Below are positions 45,393 through 53,507 of a stretch of DNA of 64,000 nt, piece after piece; within the stretch, counting starts at the first letter, position 1; every line of letters begins with the position of its first letter. Location of the stretch: positions 5,084,001 through 5,148,000 of the forward strand of contig NZ_CP109031.1 of the NCBI RefSeq assembly GCF_036226925.1. Direction: 5' to 3'. Source of the DNA: Streptomyces sp. NBC_00659 (lineage in GTDB: Bacteria; Actinomycetota; Actinomycetes; Streptomycetales; Streptomycetaceae). Position numbers and translations under genes: made by a program. The notes under the pieces were generated by a model, which was given only the letters and a program-made list of their open reading frames with translations, was not told the origin of the DNA and made no database searches.

Positions 45393-45902
45393 ATGTCTCC
45401 CGTGCGTGAGAACCTCACCTACGAAGGGTTCGGCGTCGCCGTACGCGAACTCGCCCAGACCATCGCCGACGACGGGTACGAGCCGGACATCGTGCTCTCC
45501 ATCGCCCGGGGCGGCGTCTTCGTCGCGGGCGGGCTCGCCTACGCCCTCGACTGCAAGAACATCCACCTGGTGAACGTCGAGTTCTACACCGGGGTGGGGA
45601 CGACGCTGGAGATGCCGGTCATGCTGGCCCCCGTCCCCAACGCGATCGACTTCTCCGACAAGAAGGTCCTGATCACCGACGACGTCGCCGACACGGGCAA
45701 GACACTCAAGCTCGTGCACGACTTCTGCGTCGGCGAGGTCGCCGAGGTCCGCAGCGCCGTGATCTACGAGAAGACCCAGTCGCTCGTGAAGTGCGAGTAC
45801 GTCTGGAAGCGGACCGACGAGTGGATCAACTTCCCTTGGAGTGTTTTGCCTCCAGTACATAGGTCGGGAAGAGTGGCCAAGCCGAACAGAGAGGCCTTGT
45901 AG
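45393..45902 (+). CDS. Phosphoribosyltransferase, C-terminus replaced by element DNA
   Basis: 169 residues. IVLSIARGGVFVAGGLAYAL and the PRPP loop VLITDDVADTGKTLKLV identify a type I phosphoribosyltransferase (COG2236-like), probably purine-salvage-related. The native frame ends inside INFPWS at 45840, where foreign DNA begins; the last 20 residues (SVLPPVHRSGRVAKPNREAL) are encoded by the element. The displaced native end lies at 50121-50177 (SLDAEPPVVWRSGQVLDA). The replacement keeps PPV-x-RSG-x-V, so the enzyme is probably still functional. Confidence 0.9.
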   Translation: MSPVRENLTYEGFGVAVRELAQTIADDGYEPDIVLSIARGGVFVAGGLAYALDCKNIHLVNVEFYTGVGTTLEMPVMLAPVPNAIDFSDKKVLITDDVADTGKTLKLVHDFCVGEVAEVRSAVIYEKTQSLVKCEYVWKRTDEWINFPWSVLPPVHRSGRVAKPNREAL

Positions 45903-46121
45903 GCCCCCTCTGTCAAGGTCTGCGCGGAAGTGTCATCTGAAGTGCGCGAAATACCCACTGAAACGTCCCAAGTGTCGGTCGGGCACCGGGGATCAAGCCT
46001 CGGAGTATCAGCACCGACCGATATGCTTCTGCCGTCCACTTCCGGTCCATCCTGAGCTTCGGACCTAAGAGCCGAAGACCCCTCTAGTCGGGGGTTAGCA
46101 CGACCGGACTGGAAGTGTGAC

Positions 46122-46253
46122 ATGGCAGATCTGCGAAAGCCGGAAGAGCCGGACCGTGATCCTGGACGGGGCCCCAACAAGGCCGAGATCTTGATCGCGA
46201 TCCTCACGGCAATCTCGGCGCTCGCAGGCTGTGTGGAGCAGCTCGCGCGGTAG
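46122..46253 (+). CDS. Small hypothetical protein of the element
   Basis: 43 residues: MADLRKPEEPDRDPGRGPNK followed by a hydrophobic helix AEILIAILTAISALAGCVEQ. GGAAG lies 9 bases upstream. It could be a small membrane protein. Support is only a start, a weak ribosome binding site and composition; a terminator-like hairpin follows at 46352. Confidence 0.4.
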   Translation: MADLRKPEEPDRDPGRGPNKAEILIAILTAISALAGCVEQLAR

Positions 46254-46351
46254 TGCTGCGCAGCGAAGCGGTGCCGGAAGACAGGGCCCAAGAGAAACGG
46301 GCCCGACCGTCTGTTACTCGGCCGGACCCGCTTCGATAACTCCACGCACGA

Positions 46352-46383
46352 GCCCGGTCCTGGTCTAGCCACCAGGGCCGGGC
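46352..46383. terminator. Hairpin in element left arm
   Basis: GCCCGGTCCTGGT and ACCAGGGCCGGGC pair over 13 bp with one G:T, loop 6 bases. No T-run; terminator by position after the small ORF. Confidence 0.5.
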
Positions 46384-46416
46384 CTCCGTGCCGGAGGGCT
46401 TTGAGTCTGGGGTTGT

Positions 46417-46470
46417 CTGGCCAACCTCATTTTGTAAAACGCGCTTGGCCAACCCAGTTTGCTTGGCCAC
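46417..46470. promoter_or_regulatory. Three TTGGCCAA-type operator repeats
   Basis: CTGGCCAA (46417), CTTGGCCAA (46444) and CTTGGCCA (46462), each near-palindromic and spaced 18-27 bases apart. They resemble repressor sites of Streptomyces plasmid/AICE control regions; no repressor gene remains in the element. Confidence 0.45.
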
Positions 46471-46496
46471 TATATCTACCCTAGCCCCGGCTAGCT

Positions 46497-46560
46497 CTAG
46501 CGGTTCCTAGCGGTTCCTAGCGGTTCCTAGCGGTTCCTGGTGGTTCCTAGCGGAAACTAG
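46497..46560. repeat. Iteron-like 10-bp tandem repeats
   Basis: Six head-to-tail 10-bp units of CTAGCGGTTC: four perfect (46497-46536), then CTGGTGGTTC and CTAGCGGAAA, ending with CTAG. The 10-bp period puts each site on the same face of the helix, as for plasmid iterons. They lie in the same element as a Rep remnant. Confidence 0.85.
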
Positions 46561-47066
46561 ATGTTGTTAGCGGCGGCCCTCGGTGCGTTTTGCCTGGTCA
46601 GCGGCCTGCTGTGGCAGCACTGGACGTTCAATGCGGCGCTTGCTTTAAGTGGTGAGAGGTATACGTTCAGTGACATGGTGGGTGAATGTCACTCCCTGCC
46701 TCACCCGCCACCCTCCCCAGCTTCCATCCCGTCTGCCGTCGGTCCACACTCCGTGGAGCGGGCGTGGTTCAGGGCGTCAAGGTGGAGCGCGCCACTGTAC
46801 GAACGACTGTGAGGATTGGTTGCGGCATCGCTCGGGGGTCTGACCCACCGAACGATTGACGCTTTGGGCTGTCCTTTCAAGGAATCGTCGACCGGCCGAG
46901 CGGTGCCCCCGCCATCTCGGAGCCGGGGCGCCCCCGCCGGAGGCACGTTCTGGCCGAGGGTCCTCCCTGCCAAGGTTTCTGCTCAGGGCCGTAACTCGCT
47001 TGCGGCCCCAGGGGCCAGCCCGCGCTCGCGCGGGCACTTGATGAGGTAGAGAAACCCGTAACAGGA

Positions 47067-47672
47067 TCACCCTGCGAGGGGCTGCGGAGTCTCGTCCACG
47101 AAGCCGTGATCGGCTGGCCGTGCAGGGCGCTGCGCAAGCCATCCCGAGACTCGTGGCCCGCCATTCACGGCGTGACCTTCGGCAACGGTCCGAACATGCT
47201 CGAACCTATGCCTGAGGTAGTAGCGCTGAAGAGCGTCATTGGCCGTCCACGCGTCCAACCGCAGCCACTTCGCCGCTGATCGGTAGGCACGGTCACCTGC
47301 CCAGTCGAGGAGCCTGCCGCCTATGTCCTGGCCGGCGTGCTCACGAGAGACCGTGAGCTTGTTGACGAACATCGAGGGCTCGTTCAGCTCATCGTCAGAC
47401 CAGAGCCCATCTTCCGCCTCAGACGTCAGAGTGATCGTCGCCGCAGGTGCCTCGCCATCCCGAACCATGAACACAGTCCCGGCTTCGATGGTGGCCAGCA
47501 AGCGGTCTGCCGGGTACGGGCGGCTCCACTGATCGGAACCAAGTCGACTGAGCCAGGATGCGGCTTCCTCACGGAAGGAAAGGAGGCACGGCCCTCGACC
47601 TTGCCCGGTACGACTACGCAGGGGCGGTGCTGTGGAATAACCACGCCGGGACCTGTGGCGCCGCTTCACCAT
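47067..47672 (-). CDS. GNAT-family acetyltransferase, N-terminus uncertain
   Basis: The core FREEAASWLSRLGSDQWSRPYP, TVFMVRDGEAPAATITL, NEPSMFVNKLTVSREHAGQDIGGRLLDWAGDRA and ALQRYYLRHRFEHVRTV is a GNAT fold with the acetyl-CoA loop QDIGGR. The reading frame extends to an ATG at 47672, but the first ~30 residues are encoded across the oppositely oriented repSA remnant and are not GNAT-like. No good start is visible near 47590, so the 5' end is probably lost at a deletion junction. The substrate is unknown. Confidence 0.65.
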   Translation of the reverse strand: MVKRRHRSRRGYSTAPPLRSRTGQGRGPCLLSFREEAASWLSRLGSDQWSRPYPADRLLATIEAGTVFMVRDGEAPAATITLTSEAEDGLWSDDELNEPSMFVNKLTVSREHAGQDIGGRLLDWAGDRAYRSAAKWLRLDAWTANDALQRYYLRHRFEHVRTVAEGHAVNGGPRVSGWLAQRPARPADHGFVDETPQPLAG

Positions 47673-48490
47673 CTACCTGCGCCGTGAGGTCGCCGCTCGT
47701 GCGGGGCTGTCCCAGACGGCCATGCGGGAGGTGTGCCGGGTCTCCTTCGGCAAGGTCGCGGAGTTCCAGAAACGCGGCGCCGTGCACTTCCACGCGGTGG
47801 TGCGCGTGGACGGGCCCGACTCCCCGCCCCGGCCTGGGCGACGGTCGCGCTCCTGGATGACGCCATCCGTGCTGCCGCCGGTCGGGTCTCGGTTCCGTGC
47901 AGTCCGCCGGTGCCTTCGCCGCCCGTGTCCTGTGCTGGGGCAGTCAGGTCGACGTTCAGGCCATCGGCGGCATCGAGGGCATCGAGCTGACCGACGGGGC
48001 GGTCGCCTCCTACGTCGCCAAGTACGTTACCAAGGCAGCCGAGACGACCGAGACCGTGGACCGCCGGATCGGGGAGCTCTCGGAACTCGACGGTCTGCCG
48101 CTGCCCGCGCACACGCGACGGCTGGTCGAGGCATGCCGGGACCTGGACGACGCCTATCCGGACCGGATGCTGTGGCGCTGGGCCCACATGCTCGGCTTCC
48201 GGGGCCACTTCATGACCAAGTCCCGCGCCTACTCCTCGACCCTGGGCGAGCGGCGCCAGGTCCGCGCCGACTTCCGCGCACGCCAGGAACGCCGCGAACG
48301 GGGCCTGCCCGAGGATCTCGATGACTCGGAGGGCTCCACGCTGGTGCTCGCCCACTGGACCTACGTCGGACAGGGCCACACCCCCGGCGAATCCTGGCTC
48401 GCCGCCTCGATCGCAAAGGACATCCAGCTCAATCGCGAAACCGCACGCGAGGAGAGGGCAGGAGGTGCGTTCGACGAGCCGGTCGACTAG
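47601..48490 (+). pseudogene. repSA-type replication initiator, multiply frameshifted
   Basis: Frame 1 gives RYDYAGAVLWNNHAGT; after a lost base near 47654 another frame gives LWRRFTIYLRREVAARAGLSQ ... FQKRGAVHFHAVVRVDGPDS. A second shift near 47830 gives PAWATVALLDDAIRAAAGRVSV. A third frame from about 47897 runs VLCWGSQVDVQAI ... VASYVAKYVTKAAET ... to a stop at 48490. RGAVHFHAVVR and YVAKYVTKA are motifs of the RepSA-type rolling-circle initiators of Streptomyces integrating plasmids. The 5' end is missing and the gene is dead. Confidence 0.85.
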
Positions 48491-48524
48491 GTCGACATCC
48501 CCGAAGGATGGGGACAAAAAGCTG

Positions 48525-48623
48525 ATGACCGCGGAGGAGTGGATCAAGATGCATCTTCGGCGTGCACCTGAGCGCGACGAAGAGTGGGTGCGCCGTGCGC
48601 TCGTCTTGCAGGGGCGTGCGTGA
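48525..48623 (+). CDS. Very small hypothetical protein before recombinase
   Basis: 32 residues from an ATG at 48525: MTAEEWIKMHLRRAPERDEE followed by WVRRALVLQGRA. The sequence is helical and charged and ends 3 bases from the convergent recombinase stop. No clear ribosome binding site. It might be an excisionase-like or remnant peptide; unassigned. Confidence 0.35.
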   Translation: MTAEEWIKMHLRRAPERDEEWVRRALVLQGRA

Positions 48624-48626
48624 TCT

Positions 48627-50060
48627 TCAGCGCCACACGGGTTCGATGAGGCTCGGGTCGAACTTCCTCTTGCCTCTGCCTGCTGGATGGATGATCACGG
48701 CTGACAGGCTGTGCAACACGATCTCTTGTTGCCGTTCAATCGGCAGATCGAAGAACTCGTCCAGCGTCAGGTTCGCGGCGTCGCCCTTGGCCTCGGATTG
48801 CTTCAGTTCCTTGTAGAACCGGGCGCGCTCCAACTTCAGCTCGTCGCGCTCTCGCTCTTTGCCGGGAAGGAGCTGCAAGAGCGTGGTCACGGTGATCTGC
48901 TTCGAACGCTCGGCGTTCACTAGCTGGATGATGTCCTCGTTGACCTGTTCCAACTCGGCATCCCGCGCCCAGCGTTGTCCAATTGGAACGGTCGTGACGG
49001 CTGCTCGGGATCGCTGCTCCTCCAGTGCGAGTTGAGCTATCAGCCTGTCCACGGGTTCCCCAACGCGTCCCACCTTGCCGCAGCCGCCATTGACGACCGA
49101 GCACCGGTAGGTGAACTTCGTTGCTTTGGATCCCGGCTCCCACCGTTGGTTGGTCTGGCCCCGGATCTTCGACTTACACAGGCCGCAGCGAGCGATGCCC
49201 GACAGCATGTACTTGCGCGCGAGGAGATGCCCAGGGTGTTTCTGCTTTCGCTCGGCGACTGCGGCGCACACCGCTTCCCACTCTTCGAGGGTGTTGATCG
49301 GCTCCCACTCACCCATGACGGGTCGGCCGTCCTCGCCGTTCAGGATGTCGCCGTGGTAGGTCCGGTATCCGACCAACCTCGGGTTCGTGAGGATGTGCTC
49401 GACGTGGTGGTGAGCCATTCGCTTGGTGCCTGCGCGGGGATTCCCCAAGCCCTGTTCCTGCCAGCGCGTACGGATCGTGCCGATGCGGACGCCGGCGAGG
49501 ATTTCGCGCTGGGCCTCCCGGATGGCTACGGCTGCCTTCGGGTCGACCTTGCTTCGGTCTTCCTTGAGCCATCCGTAGGGTGCCGGTCCGCCGCTGTCCT
49601 TGCCCTGCTGGGCCAGCTCCAGATGCTTGCGCTTGATGCGGCGCGAGGCATCAAGCGACGACTTGTTGGCGAAAGCGACCATGATGCGCGACATGGTGCG
49701 GCCGTCCGGCGTTCCGAGATTGACGTCGTTCGTGACCGTTGCGAACTCCAGCCGTGGGCGCTCATCGAAGACCTCGATCAGCCGCTCAAGGTCTCGCGGC
49801 TGCCGCGCGAGTCGGTCTAGGTCGTACGCCACGATGCCGTCGATGAGGCCGGCGCTCAGGTCGCTCAGCATCAGTTCGAACTGCTCGCGTACGACGTGGC
49901 GCTTGTAGGCCGATACGTCGTTGTCCTCGTAGACCTTCACGGCCTGCCAGGAACGGAGATCCGCGAGACGCTCGCAGTCTCGTTGCTGGCGGGCTACGCC
50001 CAACGCGTCGCCCTCGTCGTCCCGCGAGATGCGGGTGTAGATCCCTACTCGGCGTGCCAC
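48627..50060 (-). CDS. Large serine recombinase (integrase)
   Basis: 477 residues. The resolvase domain starts VGIYTRISRDDEGDALGVARQ with catalytic Ser12 and continues with IVAYDLDRLARQPRDLERLI. A recombinase domain follows (APYGWLKEDRS; HHHVEHILTNPRLVGYRTY), then a zinc-ribbon (CGLCKSK...CSVVNGGCGKV, about 300-330) and a C-terminal coiled coil. All parts are intact, so it is probably active. It starts at a GTG 60 bases from the right junction. It would have integrated the element into the phosphoribosyltransferase gene. Confidence 0.95.
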   Translation of the reverse strand: MARRVGIYTRISRDDEGDALGVARQQRDCERLADLRSWQAVKVYEDNDVSAYKRHVVREQFELMLSDLSAGLIDGIVAYDLDRLARQPRDLERLIEVFDERPRLEFATVTNDVNLGTPDGRTMSRIMVAFANKSSLDASRRIKRKHLELAQQGKDSGGPAPYGWLKEDRSKVDPKAAVAIREAQREILAGVRIGTIRTRWQEQGLGNPRAGTKRMAHHHVEHILTNPRLVGYRTYHGDILNGEDGRPVMGEWEPINTLEEWEAVCAAVAERKQKHPGHLLARKYMLSGIARCGLCKSKIRGQTNQRWEPGSKATKFTYRCSVVNGGCGKVGRVGEPVDRLIAQLALEEQRSRAAVTTVPIGQRWARDAELEQVNEDIIQLVNAERSKQITVTTLLQLLPGKERERDELKLERARFYKELKQSEAKGDAANLTLDEFFDLPIERQQEIVLHSLSAVIIHPAGRGKRKFDPSLIEPVWR

Positions 50061-50120
50061 GTCCGGGCCTCCCCAGCCTCAAGAGCGGGGATCAGACTAC
50101 TACTGTCATCGAGTCAAGTC

Positions 50121-50177
50121 AGCCTGGACGCCGAACCTCCCGTCGTCTGGCGGTCCGGGCAGGTGCTCGACGCGTAG
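50121..50177 (+). pseudogene. Displaced 3' end of the phosphoribosyltransferase gene
   Basis: Eighteen codons and a TAG encode SLDAEPPVVWRSGQVLDA. Fused after INFPW at 45839 it gives a natural-looking C-terminus in frame. It has no start or ribosome binding site, so it is the host fragment left at the right junction of the element. Confidence 0.85.
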
Positions 50178-50216
50178 GCGCGGCTCGCGCCCATGACGGT
50201 TCGCGGTCATGACGTG

Positions 50217-50251
50217 AGAGGGACCCCCGGCGGTGTGCCGGGGGTCCCTCT
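50217..50251. terminator. Strong bidirectional terminator
   Basis: Perfect 15-bp arms AGAGGGACCCCCGGC/GCCGGGGGTCCCTCT with a 5-base loop, followed by TTTGT on the plus strand. It would have ended the dcd-phosphoribosyltransferase operon before the element inserted, and also ends the Yip1 gene on the minus strand. Confidence 0.85.
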
Positions 50252-50287
50252 TTGTCGGTTCCGGGTGGGGGTGTGTGCCCTACGGCG

Positions 50288-51256
50288 TCAGAACGTGCCC
50301 AGCTTGATGATCGACAGGATGGCGATCAGCTGGATGGAGGACGCGGCGAGGGCCTTCGGCCAGGGGAGGTCGTGGGACTTGCCGACCATCAGGGTCAGCA
50401 GGGCGCCCGCGGCGACCCAGGTGATCCAGCCGAGGAGCTTGACGAAGGACGCGTCGCCGCCGAGGAACATGGCGAGGAGCAGCCGTGGGGTGTCCGTGAT
50501 GGACATGATCAGCATGGAGAGGCCGACCGTGGGCTGCCAGGCACCGTTGCCGCCGAGCTGGCGGGCCAGGGTGTGGGTGACCACGCCGAGGACGAACGTG
50601 CTGAGCACGAGGGCGACAGCGGTCGTCAGGACGATCGGGACGGCGTTGGAGAGGGTCGCGTTGATGGCGTCCTCGCGGGCGCCGTCGAAGCCGAAGACCG
50701 CCAGCAGGCCGTAGAGGAACGTCACGATCAGGGCCGGGGCCCACATCGTGTAGTCGCGCATCTGGAGGAAGGTCCGGTTCGGGGCCGTCACTATGCCCTT
50801 GAGCAGGTCCTTCCAGTGCAGCCTGGGGCCGACCGGCGGAGCGGCCGCCTGGCCCGCCCGGTAGACGTCGCCCTGGTTGTAGGGGTCCTCGCCGATCGAG
50901 AAGGCCTGCGTATGGCCGGGGCTGTTCGCGGCGTACGGGTCCGGTCCCTGCTGCGGGTGACCGTCGCCGAAGTACTCCGGCTCGCCGTGCCCGCCGGCAT
51001 GTCCACCGCCCTGGGGCCAGCCGCCCTGCTGCCCACCACGGTAGGGCGGCCCGCCCTGCTGTCCGCCGTACGGCTGCTGTCCCCCGTACTGCGGCTGCGA
51101 TGGCGCGGGCGGATAGCCGTACGGCTGCTGCCCGCCTCCCTGGGGGGACTGTTGTCCACGTCCCTGGGAGGACTGTCCGTACGACGGTTGTTGTTGCGGT
51201 CGCCCTTGCGAGGCACGGTTGTCCCGGCCCCCGCGTCCGATCCTGAATCCAGCCAC
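50288..51256 (-). CDS. Yip1-domain membrane protein
   Basis: 322 residues. The N-terminal ~145 are Gln/Gly/Pro/Tyr-rich (QQPYGGQQGG type) and disordered. The C-terminal ~175 contain WKDLLKGIVTAPNRTFLQMRD, typical of bacterial Yip1 domains, and five or six TM helices. I take the GTG before AGFRIGRGG as start because that N-terminus is usual for Streptomyces homologues; an ATG at 51337 is the alternative. The function is unknown; a housekeeping chromosomal gene marking the left border of the tail cluster. Confidence 0.8.
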   Translation of the reverse strand: MAGFRIGRGGRDNRASQGRPQQQPSYGQSSQGRGQQSPQGGGQQPYGYPPAPSQPQYGGQQPYGGQQGGPPYRGGQQGGWPQGGGHAGGHGEPEYFGDGHPQQGPDPYAANSPGHTQAFSIGEDPYNQGDVYRAGQAAAPPVGPRLHWKDLLKGIVTAPNRTFLQMRDYTMWAPALIVTFLYGLLAVFGFDGAREDAINATLSNAVPIVLTTAVALVLSTFVLGVVTHTLARQLGGNGAWQPTVGLSMLIMSITDTPRLLLAMFLGGDASFVKLLGWITWVAAGALLTLMVGKSHDLPWPKALAASSIQLIAILSIIKLGTF

Positions 51257-51331
51257 GTCATCGAACGTACCTGGTTCCGAAGAATGACGTGCCCGGCCCG
51301 GGGCGACGGGCCCGCCATCGGTGCCGAGCTG

Positions 51332-51354
51332 TGACATCCCCTAAGGGGTTGTCA
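51332..51354. promoter_or_regulatory. 23-bp near-perfect palindrome upstream of Yip1 gene
   Basis: TGACA-T-CCCC-TAA-GGGG-T-TGTCA. The symmetrical arms suggest a dimeric repressor site or a hairpin between the Yip1 gene and the end of the tail cluster. Confidence 0.5.
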
Positions 51355-51498
51355 GGGGGCGTCAGGGTGGTCGTGCCTGTGTTGTACCCCAGGGGCGGTC
51401 GGGTGGCGGTGAGTGGAAGACACGGGCCGTGGGACGGGGGATCCGCAGGTGGGTGCGGGGTCCATGGCCCATGTCTTCCACCGGTGGGTCATCCGGAG

Positions 51499-51753
51499 TC
51501 ATCTGTGGGTGGTTTCCCACAGGGTCACAGCCAGTGCGGTGCAGGAGGTCACCGCTGCCAGGGACGGGAGTGGCCAGCGGGCGCGTTCGAGGGCGTCCAG
51601 GCGGTCCTCGTGTTCGCTGAGCATCTTGTCGGTCTGGTCGACGCGCTGGAGGAGCAGGGCGAGGTCGCCCTGGGTGGTGGCGAAGCCGACATCGACCGAG
51701 CGGCGCAGGCGTTCCAGCTCCAGGGCGACTCCTTCCGCTTCGCGTGTCGTCAC
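51499..51753 (-). CDS. Coiled-coil membrane protein ending the tail cluster
   Basis: 84 residues from a GTG overlapping the previous stop. A coiled coil (LELERLRRSVDVGFATTQGDLALLLQRVDQTDKMLSEHEDRLDALERA) precedes a C-terminal TM helix (LPSLAAVTSCTALAVTLWE). Such proteins follow holins in actinophage lysis cassettes. It may act as a second holin or regulator of lysis; function inferred from place. Confidence 0.65.
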   Translation of the reverse strand: MTTREAEGVALELERLRRSVDVGFATTQGDLALLLQRVDQTDKMLSEHEDRLDALERARWPLPSLAAVTSCTALAVTLWETTHR

Positions 51754-51956
51754 GTACGGCCCTCCTTGCGCAGCCAGGAGGGCAGGAGACGTTCCACCTC
51801 CGGCAGGGCCATGACACGGGTGAGCGCGGCGGCGATCGCCACCACACCCGCGACGGCGGGCGCGTTCCTGGCCGACGGCTCCCCGGCGAGCAGAGGGAGG
51901 AGCGCGAGCACGGTCTGCAAGGACGTCCGGAGCGTGCGGCGGGTCGAGTCGCTCAT
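51750..51956 (-). CDS. Holin-like small membrane protein
   Basis: 68 residues: TLRTSLQTVLALLPLLAG and APAVAGVVAIAAALTRVMAL form two hydrophobic segments, with a basic C-terminus (LLPSWLRKEGRT). Coupled by ATGA overlap to the amidase gene; this arrangement is typical of phage holins. Confidence 0.65.
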   Translation of the reverse strand: MSDSTRRTLRTSLQTVLALLPLLAGEPSARNAPAVAGVVAIAAALTRVMALPEVERLLPSWLRKEGRT

Positions 51957-52822
51957 CGGACGGCCTCCTCGGCCGTACGCGGCACCCGCAGCAGGTCCCA
52001 GCTCGTGCGCCCGGGGACGCCGTCGGCGGCCGGCCCGCGGTAGCCGAGTGCCAGCTGCCAGGCGGCGTACGAACGGACGTCCGCCGCACCCCAGACCGGA
52101 CCGGGGCCGACGGTGTAGCGGCCGCAGCCCTCGGTGACGAGGCGCCGGCCGATCGCCGTGATCAGTGGGCCGCGGCGGCCGGGGACGAAGTAGGCGGCGC
52201 CGGGGAAGGGTTCGTACGGCGCCGGGCCGGGGGCCGGCCGGAGGCCGAGGCGGGCGTCGATCCTGGTGCGCATGCCCGGCATCGAGAAGGACGGGTCGAT
52301 CTTGCGCCGCGTCCACTCCTTGTGGCCGATCACGCTCGCCGCGCTCCAGCCGTGGGCGCGGCACAGGGCGGTCGACAGGCGTTCGACGGCGTCGAGCTGG
52401 GCCGTCGGGTACGGGTCGCGGCCGGTGCCGAGATTCTCGATCTCGAAGCCGTAGAAGCGGGCGTTGCCGTCGACGGCGTCCGGGCCCGGGGCGGGCGGCG
52501 GGGTCTTCTCGGCGATCACGGCGGACAGTACGGCGGTGGAGCCGGAACCGGCGTGGTTGGTACGGCCGTGGCCCACCAGGTGCACGTCTCCGTCCTTGGT
52601 GATCAGGCCGGTGCAGAGCGGGCCGGGCAGGGCCGCGGTGCCGTCGAGGCAGAGGCGGAGGCTGTCCGAGCCGGCGGTGTGGTGGAGCATCACGCCGTTG
52701 ACGGGGCCCCAGGGGCCCTTGTGGTTGCGGTTGTGCGTCCGCCAGGCGCCGTGCTCGCGGACGACGACGCCCTCGGCGCGCAGAGCGCGCACGAGGGCGT
52801 CCGGGGTGAGGGGAGTGGCCAT
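51953..52822 (-). CDS. N-acetylmuramoyl-L-alanine amidase (endolysin)
   Basis: 289 residues. VNGVMLHHTAGS carries zinc His47/48, GFEIENLG the conserved Glu, and HKEWTRRKIDPS the second zinc His167 with Asp176, all of the Amidase_2/PGRP fold. The C-terminal ~80 residues (WGAADVRSYAAWQLALGYRGPAADGVPGRTSWDLL) form a peptidoglycan-binding-type domain. It cuts the peptide off MurNAc in peptidoglycan, for particle release. Followed by holin-like genes: a lysis cassette. Confidence 0.92.
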   Translation of the reverse strand: MATPLTPDALVRALRAEGVVVREHGAWRTHNRNHKGPWGPVNGVMLHHTAGSDSLRLCLDGTAALPGPLCTGLITKDGDVHLVGHGRTNHAGSGSTAVLSAVIAEKTPPPAPGPDAVDGNARFYGFEIENLGTGRDPYPTAQLDAVERLSTALCRAHGWSAASVIGHKEWTRRKIDPSFSMPGMRTRIDARLGLRPAPGPAPYEPFPGAAYFVPGRRGPLITAIGRRLVTEGCGRYTVGPGPVWGAADVRSYAAWQLALGYRGPAADGVPGRTSWDLLRVPRTAEEAVR

Positions 52823-52829
52823 GGCGTCC

Positions 52830-53471
52830 TCAGGTGACGGGGGTGACGGTCACGAACCGGTTGGTGAAGGTCGCGGTGCTGGTGGTGGCGGCCGACTTGT
52901 AGGCGAGGGTGGCGGTGTACGAGCTGTTCACCGTCAGGCCGGTCACCTGGAACTGGGTGGTGGCGGAGCACAGGTTGGTGCCGTAGGAGATCGCCGCCCG
53001 GGCGTCCGCGGCGGCGAGCGTGACGGTCGTGCTCAGGCGGATGTTCGCGGAGATGTAGGCGGCCGTCGCCGCGCTGCTGTTGATCCGGGCGCCCACCGTG
53101 ACCAGGACGGAGCCGGAGGCCGGTGCGGTGAAGGTGACCGCGGTCGGGTCGCCGGTGGAGCCGGTGAGGGTCTCCACGTACGTCGCCGAGGTGGTCGTGC
53201 CGGTGGTGGTGTTGGCCAGGTGGACCGGGCCGGGTGCGAGCTGCGCCCAGGCGCTGCCCGTGTGGTACCAGAACTGCTTGGGCGTGCTGAGCCAGACGAG
53301 CATGCCGGCCACCGGGGACGTCACCTTCGCGTCGCGGGTGGCGGCGTCGGCGAAGCGCAGCACGGTCCGGCCGTCGACGGCCTCGGCGAGGGACTGGATG
53401 TGCTGCGGGACGTTCGCCGCGTCGGCGGGCTGCGGGTAGGGGAGACTGCCGAGCGGGGTGAGCAGGGCCAT
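52830..53471 (-). CDS. Tail fibre / receptor-binding-type protein
   Basis: 213 residues beginning MALLTPLGSLPYPQPADAAN, common in actinophage tail fibre proteins, then AGMLVWLSTPKQFWYHTGSAWAQL and a C-terminal beta domain (ANTTTGTTTSATYVETLTGSTG; SVLVTVGARINSS). GGAGGAG precedes the ATG. It is the best candidate for target recognition in the cluster. Confidence 0.75.
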   Translation of the reverse strand: MALLTPLGSLPYPQPADAANVPQHIQSLAEAVDGRTVLRFADAATRDAKVTSPVAGMLVWLSTPKQFWYHTGSAWAQLAPGPVHLANTTTGTTTSATYVETLTGSTGDPTAVTFTAPASGSVLVTVGARINSSAATAAYISANIRLSTTVTLAAADARAAISYGTNLCSATTQFQVTGLTVNSSYTATLAYKSAATTSTATFTNRFVTVTPVT

Positions 53472-53507
53472 GACGGCTCCTCCTTGCGGTGTGCGGGCGG
53501 GGGGCGG

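Larger units (their letters stand above)
45903..47066. other. Element left arm, mostly non-coding
   Basis: About 1.16 kb with lower GC than the chromosome around it. Besides the items listed separately (small ORF, hairpin, two repeat groups) I see paired CCACTTCCGGTCC/GGACTGGAAGTG arms (46037-46115). A 46561-46812 frame with a hydrophobic start has no ribosome binding site. No intact transfer gene is present. Confidence 0.5.
45840..50122. mobile_element. Decayed serine-recombinase integrative element (AICE-like)
   Basis: About 4.28 kb between the interrupted phosphoribosyltransferase gene and its displaced 3' end. It contains a small ORF, operator-like and iteron-like repeats, a GNAT gene, a frameshifted repSA-type remnant and an intact large serine recombinase at the right end. 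Transfer (traB/FtsK) genes are absent. Joining the host halves at a shared AG dinucleotide (45840-45841 and 50121-50122) restores an in-frame host C-terminus, consistent with the 2-bp crossover of serine integrases. Confidence 0.85.

Noticed and set aside
46204..46470. 88-codon minus-strand frame in the element
   Set aside because: Its N-terminus is encoded by the TTGGCCAA operator repeats and the rest has no coding features.
46497..46560. CRISPR-like array
   Set aside because: Units are 10 bp and directly abutting with no unique spacers; no cas genes nearby.
46561..46812. 83-codon frame with hydrophobic N-terminus in the integrative element
   Set aside because: No ribosome binding site, the start lies in the iteron-like repeats, and the sequence degrades to Pro/Ser-rich after 30 codons.
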